A DNA stretch of 23,818 bases from Euprymna scolopes (taxonomy: Eukaryota; Mollusca; Cephalopoda; Sepiida; Sepiolidae). Below the pieces are notes generated by a model. The model saw only the letters and a list, made by a program, of their open reading frames with translations, did not search any database and was not told the origin of the DNA. Position numbers and translations under genes: made by a program. Numbering within the stretch: position 1 is the first letter of the stretch; every line of letters begins with the position of its first letter. The DNA lies in assembly GCA_024364805.1 (NCBI GenBank), contig CM044499.1:77950834-77974651 (forward strand), written 5' to 3'. Shown here one piece after another: positions 18,589-23,818 of this stretch.

Positions 18589-18700
18589 AATTGTCAGCTC
18601 GCAGCGGAGCTGTTGACTGGCAGTCTCGGTCAGACCTTCTCGGTCCTAACCCCCGAGGGTTTTAGACCTGTACTAGACGAATATTACTAGTTAGGGAATA

Positions 18701-19420
18701 ATGGCAACCTTAAACCTATCTAGTTTAAATGCGAGGGGCATGAGATCCCGAAGCAAGGCTGCTCACGTGCTGCGGGATCTCGTGGCTCCTTAGGTAGATA
18801 TAGCTGCAATATAGGAGACCCATTTTGTTGGGCCCGGGGATTGCGATGTGTTGGTGAACGACTTTGACGTTTATTCAGCATATGGCAATCTCCGTAGTCG
18901 TGGGGTTTCTGTGCTAGTGAGTCGCACCCTGGCTGCGACGGTTACTGTAGTCCACGCAGACACTCATGGAAGGCTGGTCGTGGTCGATGTTGCTGTTAAA
19001 AGCGGTAAGTTTTGGATTCTGGCTGGGGAGAGGGTTTCCTTTTTTCGGCAGGTGGAGGTGTTCCTATTGGCAGGTCCAGAGCGGGTAGTTTTAATGGGGG
19101 ACTGGAATGCCATCCTGGACCCCAAGATAGATAAGGTCGGGGGGGATAGAGGGTCAGAGAGGTGTGAAAGCAGCCTGTCTAACCTGATGGCCTCGTGCAA
19201 TCTTGTCAATAGGTTCCGTCTGGATCACTCGGGGAGGGAGATGTGGACGTGGCAAAATCATATGGCCTCCCGTCCAAATACCTACTTGGATAGGATGTTA
19301 GTTAGAAGAGGCGACATAGATTTCTTATCTTGTCCCACGTTCCATTGGCTAGGTCATTCGGACCATAAATTAGTAATGGCCAGTTTGAGAGTAGGTAATA
19401 GGCTGGGTACTGGAAGTTGA
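18701..19420 (+). pseudogene. ORF2 APE-type endonuclease domain
   Basis: The order of motifs is that of LINE apurinic-like endonucleases. LNARG is the N-terminal Asn motif (near 18728). ETHF carries the catalytic Glu (18815), with a nonsense codon directly before it where Gln is usual (LQETH). GDWNAILDP (19097) holds the Asp-x-Asn pair, YLDRMLV the Asp/Arg segment, and HSDHKLV (19355-19375) the catalytic Asp-His. The YAPN motif expected before the ERxxFF segment is absent: the text goes from FWILA straight to GERVSFFRQ, so a short in-frame deletion is likely. The domain in this copy is therefore damaged by both stops and a missing motif. Confidence 0.75.
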
Positions 19421-19438
19421 ATACCTCCTTGCTAGACG

Positions 19439-21238
19439 GCCGACTTCCGGGAACAGCTGACAACACTAATTCAGCGGGAGTTAGTGGGGGCAGTTACCTG
19501 GAGTAGCTGGTGGGTTAATCTTAAGACCACTATTAGGCATTTTTGCGTCCAATATAGCCAAACCCTCGCTTTAAATAGGGCTCGGACGAAAACGCACTTG
19601 GATGATAGGCTGACCCGGGTAGTGGCTAGTGGGGATCCCCTATAGATAGCATTAGTTAAGGGGGAACTCCAGCGCTTGGCTAGCAAGCATTATGAAGGTC
19701 AAGTAGTTTGATCTAGGTTAAAAAGAGTCTCCAACAAAGCCGTAAACGTTGACGCTGTTGAGTGTGGGGCCGCCCTAAGACGCGGCTCGGACAGGTACAT
19801 TCGGGAGGTGAAAAACCTGGAAGGGCACATTCTCGTATCGGCACGAGAGATTTGCAACGGGTTTCGACAACATTTGGAGGAGCGCTTCACCCAACTACCC
19901 AGACTCTACGGCCAGGAGTTTGGCGGCTATTTAGCTGGCTCGCCCCACCTTACTGCGGCCCGAGCAGCTAGCTGCGAGAGGATAGTTACAGAGTGTGAAA
20001 TTATTACTGTGTTGAAGCAGGTTGGCTATAACAAATCTCCAGGACTCGATGGTCTGCCCTACGAACTGTTCTTGAGGTTGTCGCCCATGTTTGTGCCCCT
20101 TCTGAAGGGCGTGTTTTACCACTGGTTTGCACAGGACTCGATCCCTGGGCAGGTTACCAAAGGTTTGCTCATGCTTCTGAAGAAGGGAGAACGGCATGAT
20201 GGGGAGAATCTAGATGATTATAGGCCCATCACTCTGCTAAACACAGAGTTAAAAATTTTGTCCCGCGTTCTTGCAAACCGACTGCAGGTTGTTATCGGTG
20301 ACTTGGTCAAGCTGGAGCAGAACTATGCTGTGAAGGGTCGCTCAATTCAAAACAACTTGCACTTGGTGCATATGATCATAGAGGGTTTAGAAGCCGACAC
20401 AGAAGCCGCGCTGATTAATTTAGATCAGTCCAAAGCATTCGATAGGGTCGACCATGGTTTCTTGGAATCTGTTATGGAGACCGCCGGCTTTAGTTCAGAC
20501 TTCCGCAAGTGGATCTCTGTTCTGTATCGTAATCGCGCGGTAGCGATACAAGTAAACGGTAGGTTGTCGGAGTCCTTTGGGGTCTCTCGGTCGGTGCGCC
20601 AGGGTTGTCCGCTGTCTACTCTGTTATATGTCCTGGCGTTGGAGCCCTTTCTTCGCAAATTAAGGGACAAGGCGATGAGACCAGTCCTGCGCGGTATAGC
20701 TCTACCTGGCATCAAATTTGCCAGGGTGTCTACGTACGCTGATGATGTCACTGTTTTCGTTGCGCAACGAAGCGATATTAGAGCAGTGATGGAGGCGATC
20801 GCTGAGTATGAAGTTGTCACAGGGGCCGTAGTCAATCGCAGCAAGTCTGTTGGCCTGCGGTTAGGCGCCTGGATCAGGGTAAACTCGCTTTCAGGTGTGT
20901 TCAGCTGGACAGATGGCCCGGTTAAGATCATCAGAGTGTGGTTCGGGTCTGGACTCCAGCTGGACAAGAATTGATCGGAGGTACAGACGAAGGTCGAGTC
21001 GTTGGTAGGGACTTGGATTCAGAGGAAATTGTCCTTGAAGGGTCGTAAGGAGGCATGTGCTCCTTATGTGTTTCTGCTGATTCTTTACCGCTTGTCTGTT
21101 TTTCCCCTGCCTGCGGACCACTGTAAGGCTTTAGAGCGCCTCCTGTTTAAACTTCTGTGGAAGGGAGGAAAGCTGTATGTCCGTAGACAGGTCTGTATGC
21201 AGAAACTTGGCGAGGGAGGCTTACCTGCAGAGTCATAA
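19439..21238 (+). pseudogene. ORF2 reverse transcriptase domain
   Basis: The longest clean piece is 19808-20974 (388 codons). Visible motifs in order: YNKSPGLDGLPYELFL (motif 1 region), DDYRPITLLNTELKILSRVL (motif 2), NLDQSKAFDRVDH (motif A, Asp at 20423), SRSVRQGCPLSTLLYVLALE (motif B), YADDVTVFVA (motif C, 20735) and TGAVVNRSKSVGLRLG (motif D). All three catalytic aspartates are present, so the core reads as recently active in sequence terms, although TGA codons flank it at 19709 and 20972. The 'thumb' region after 20975 reads SEVQTKVESLVGTW and onward. Confidence 0.85.
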
Positions 21239-22100
21239 GCACGCCGAAAGATTGGCAATTTGGAGTCAGACACTGTTAGAGGAAACACACTGGGTACCAA
21301 CTATGGAGCAAGCCTTTCCACGGCTCATATCCGCTCCTGCCACTGAAGGTTGCAGAAGACAGCCGGGGGAATCATGTTTCCTCACCGAATGCTGAGCCGC
21401 CCTCAGGGCATTGCTGGGGTCCAGTGACCTTGCGCAGTCTAGGAGGAGGCTATATGAGAATTTAGTGGTGGGAGCCGCAAACGATCTGCTGGTGAAGCGG
21501 CTACATCTGTCGAGGGGAGAAGTTCTCTCGCTGTGGAGTTGGGCGCCAGCCAGTAGCCATATCAATAATTCAGAGTTTTCCATCGCATGGAGGCTAGTCC
21601 GGGACGTGCTGCCACTTTTTGGCAGACTAGTCAGGGACTGCAGGGATAGAGAATATTATCCCCTCTGCCCACGCTGCAATGATGAAGAGGAGGAGGAGAC
21701 GAGAGAACATGCGTTCTTTCATTGCAGCGAAGTTCGGAGTCTCTGGTAGTATGTCAGAGAGGTAACGGCTCGCATCGACCCCGAGCGGTCGGTGCCACTT
21801 GATTTAGCGTACGTAGTCGACAATGTGGACCCGCCGTTTGGTGGGGAGAAATGGTCGGTGTTTCTAGCGGTCCTAGCCGTAGCTAGGTTAGTGACGTGGG
21901 TTTCATGTCTGGGCATTGTCTATGAGAGGCAATTTGTTTCAGATCACGATCTGGTTGTTTATTTTAAGCATCAACTTAAAATAAAGATCAGATGTGATTG
22001 GGAAAGATTGCACCGCATAGACTTTGATAGGAGATGGGTACACAACACTAGTTTGTGCATCCGACGGGGCACTAGGTTCGAGTTCGTTTTCCCGCCCTAG
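21216..22100 (+). pseudogene. ORF2 C-terminal region with Cys/His motif
   Basis: After a frame change near 21215 the text continues HKHAERLAIWSQTLLEETH and onward. A region SIAWRLVRDVLPLFGRLVRD precedes the Cys/His motif CPRCN...EETREHAFFHC (21666 onward), followed by RSLW. This Cys-x2-Cys...His-x3-His-Cys ending with 'W' is typical of Tx1/L1-type ORF2 C termini. About 110 more codons follow to the terminal TAG, including YERQFVSDHDLVVYF and IDFDRRWVHN. Confidence 0.75.
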
Positions 22101-23013
22101 TAGTCATTGGTTGGATGCTGGAGTCCCTATTTTTTCGGAACCCAGCCCCTTGACGGACAAAAGTCCCTCGGGTAGAGAGTAGTTAGGCAGAGTAACCACC
22201 CAGAGTAGAAAATAAATTCTTTATTAGGGACTAGACATGGATAAGAATGAGTGTTGATCCTGTTCTCGACTCTTTATTTTTCATCGGCACTAGGAGAGCT
22301 TCCAAAGATGCCCAGTCCACCTGTTTGTTTTGTCCCTGGTCTATTTTAATCCCTTACGTATTATATCTTGGAAGACACCGTTCATCCCCGACGACCCCAA
22401 TCCTATGTTATTTTCACGGAAGTGCTGTCTCTTAGGTCCCCCACTCCCCATTAGGGAACAACCTGCTTGCTTTCACCCCTCCTTTGAGGGGACTGGAAGA
22501 CAGTTGGCGTTCCAATTGATGATTAGCGAGTAGGTAGGGAGGGACCACTTACTAACCCGCCCCCATAGGCATTTTGTTTTATTGCTTTATTTTTCTTTCT
22601 TTTTTGGGTGTTTACTAGTTTTTCCCCCCTCCCCTTCATCTCACCCCCATATATATAATAAAAAAAAAAATCCCTTTGTTTTGTAAATATTAATTTTGTT
22701 TTGTTTTTTGTAAATATATTTGTCTTTTTCAACAGAATGCATGTCGCTTGCCATCCCATAAGCTGGGGAGTTATACTGATTTTAAATAGGTCCATGGTAA
22801 GAATGAAGGCGTTTTAGTATGATAGTGATTCTAGCGTAGGAATAAACTAATAAAGTACTTGTTTTCATGCAAGTCTAGCCTAGCTTAGCACAGACCCCCG
22901 CACACCCCACTTCCCCCTACTGGCCCTGGTGCCTAAGCTGCGTCAGACCCCAAATGAGGCCTTGGTAGTAGATAATACCAAGGCCGGAGCCGACGGGCTA
23001 AATAAACATACCA
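22101..23013 (+). other. LINE 3' untranslated region
   Basis: A mixed-composition 3' region. It contains a pyrimidine-rich stretch (about 22575-22650), an A11 run (22660s) and a tandemly repeated ttttgtaaatatt-like phrase (about 22674-22725). A GC-richer end carries a 9-bp hairpin just before the 3' boundary. There is no poly(A) tail: the element ends aataaacatacca directly before the second 82-bp repeat. The short open frame at 22929-23120 spans the boundary and is not a gene. Confidence 0.6.
22959..22984 (+). repeat. Perfect 9-bp hairpin at the LINE 3' end
   Basis: GCCTTGGTA (22959-22967) pairs exactly with TACCAAGGC (22976-22984) around the loop gtagataa. It sits 29 bases before the proposed 3' end, where several LINEs have a stem-loop used by their own reverse transcriptase for template recognition. 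Confidence 0.65.
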
Positions 23014-23095
23014 TGGAATCAACCAGTCCTATGAATACCACTGGTTTCAGAGACAAGATGGAGACATTCATACCATGTTTAACCGCATGCTACGA
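23014..23095. repeat. 82-bp direct repeat at the 3' side of the Tx1 LINE
   Basis: Matches 16313-16394 in the same orientation (76 of 82 positions). The AACCAGT/ACTGGTT pair (23021-23046) is kept. After 23095 the two flanks differ completely, as expected when one side is LINE and the other is target DNA. Confidence 0.75.
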
Positions 23096-23798
23096 ACACG
23101 TTCCTCTCATACCACTTTAGTGGCTCCTGTATTCTTTATGATAAATACATATATTTTATACACTTTACACTACTTGTGGTTTCTTTCATTTCTAACGTCT
23201 AGCACGGGTCTACAACAGTTATCAAATTGACTTTAAAAATATTTTTTTAAATCCTGCTAAGTGAATACTCTTCATGCCACAAATTATGGAATTTTTTAAG
23301 TAAGATTTTTTTTTCTAAACAATTTAAAAGTTTCATTTGTGAGTTAATCTAATCAAGAAAAAATACAACATTTTTAGGAAGTCATTTGGAGGAATAACAT
23401 CAAGACTAAAATTGCCCCAAATATCTATAAGTGAGTTAATAGAATTCTAAATATCTGATAGTATCATAAGTAACTCAAAATAGGATAGTTTTTCTCTTCC
23501 CACTAACTTATACAAGCAACATTTCACCATCTTAATAAGATAACTAAGCCGAATACATCGTTATGGTAAGATGGTTGATGTTGTATGAAGTGAATTTTCC
23601 TTCAAATTCATCAGAAACAAACACTTCTCTAATCATATTTACAACCAACTATAAAAGAGCATTGTCAGAATAAATATGGGTAGGAATGCCATACAAATTA
23701 AATCTTACAAAGGCATGGCTAAAAATGTCTTCAATTAATTCCATATAAATTGCTCCGCCAATTGAAACAGGTGAATTTCTGAATATACACTCATGAGC
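23096..23798. other. Gene-free right flank
   Basis: The first 120 bases are moderately GC-rich and may continue the original target sequence of the LINE. The rest is AT-rich with no open frame or element I recognise. Confidence 0.5.
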
Positions 23799-23818
23799 AA
23801 AAAAAAAAAAAAAAAAAA
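23799..23818. repeat. A-run at the window edge
   Basis: At least twenty A up to the last base, preceded by actcatgagc. It may be a retroposon tail, but the sequence stops here. Confidence 0.7.

Larger units (their letters stand above)
18701..22100 (+). pseudogene. LINE ORF2 polyprotein (endonuclease-RT), broken
   Basis: ORF2 starts at ATG 18701 (MATLNLSSLNARGMRS) and ends at TAG 22098-22100, about 1,130 codons, the usual length for Tx1-type ORF2. In the main frame nonsense codons lie at 18791, 18812, 19643, 19709 and 20972. After a frame change near 21215, two more lie at 21393 and 21747. All seven are TAG or TGA, each reachable by one transition from CAG, CGA or TGG. Two compensating shifts bracket 19405-19437, where GYWKLNTSLLD is readable in another frame. 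The protein would nick DNA, prime reverse transcription of its own RNA and insert the copy. This copy cannot do so. Domain details are in the following entries. Confidence 0.8.
16395..23013 (+). mobile_element. Tx1-clade LINE (L1 superfamily), near full-length, decayed
   Basis: A 6.6-kb non-LTR retrotransposon bounded by the 82-bp repeats. Layout: 5' leader (16395-16750), ORF1 (16751-18588), a 112-base gap, ORF2 (18701-22100), and a 913-base 3' region. ORF1 has a CCHC knuckle. ORF2 has an APE endonuclease, a reverse transcriptase with YADD and a C-terminal Cys/His motif. The wording of the RT motifs (KSPGLDGLPYELFL, RQGCPLSTLLYVLALEPFL, YADDVTVFVA) and a GYWKLN-like linker fit the Tx1 group of the L1 superfamily, as I know it. 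It is visibly GC-richer than its surroundings. ORF2 has seven in-frame TAG/TGA codons and at least three frame changes, so it is dead. Some Tx1 relatives insert into specific repeated targets. Confidence 0.8.

Noticed and set aside
20425-20967. 180-residue minus-strand frame opposite the RT core
   Set aside because: Antisense shadow of the well-supported reverse transcriptase reading.
16313-23095. The 82-bp repeats as LTRs of a retrovirus-like element
   Set aside because: They are too short, lack TG...CA ends, and the body encodes a non-LTR LINE with an APE endonuclease and no protease or integrase.
22929-23120. 63-residue open frame at the LINE 3' end
   Set aside because: It crosses the boundary between the LINE 3' region and the 82-bp repeat and resembles no protein.
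1-23818. CRISPR array, bacterial promoters or operons
   Set aside because: No spaced repeats with unique spacers, introns are present, and the composition and gene structure are those of an animal genome.

Overview
The window looks like AT-rich nuclear DNA from an animal, most likely a cephalopod or another mollusc. This is inferred from the canoe-type afadin exons, the small exons in repeat-loaded introns, and the mix of Helitron, RTE-type and Tx1-type repeats. No species marker was tested. Nothing bacterial is present: there is no operon, CRISPR array, rRNA or intact tRNA.

Left part (1-7359, + strand): the 3' end of an afadin/canoe gene. Four coding exons (565-686, 821-935, 2095-2208, 6451-7359) have good splice sites and compatible phases. 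They encode a long charged coiled coil, a proline-rich tail and a conserved C-terminal block. The last intron (2209-6450) holds a decayed LINE tail between two CA microsatellites, an unidentified coding-like segment on the minus strand, and a 1,044-bp non-autonomous Helitron whose two ends can be placed to the base.

Middle part (7360-16312): no host gene could be supported. It starts as the afadin 3' UTR, with a possible poly(A) signal at 7662. It then carries several fold-back (inverted-repeat) elements: 8449-8492, 8501-8649, 10741-10982 and 11942-12327. It also has relics of at least two other LINE lineages (an RTE-type reverse transcriptase fragment and a Jockey/CR1-type linker fragment), a duplicated 120-bp repeat, a weak tRNA-derived SINE and one candidate non-coding exon.

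Right part (16313-23095): a nearly full-length but decayed Tx1-clade (L1 superfamily) LINE of about 6.6 kb, visibly GC-richer than its surroundings. ORF1 has a Gly/Thr/Pro 13-residue tandem repeat, an RRM-like region and a CCHC knuckle. ORF2 has an APE endonuclease, a reverse transcriptase with YADD, and a C-terminal Cys/His motif. The element lies exactly between two 82-bp direct repeats that differ at 6 positions. These are best read as an unusually long, aged target-site duplication, or as a sign of a repeated target. The last 700 bases are AT-rich with no recognisable gene.

The most interesting observations are the 82-bp repeats around the Tx1 LINE, the coding minisatellite in its ORF1, and the cluster of long fold-back sequences downstream of a neural-type adhesion gene, which would form double-stranded RNA if transcribed.
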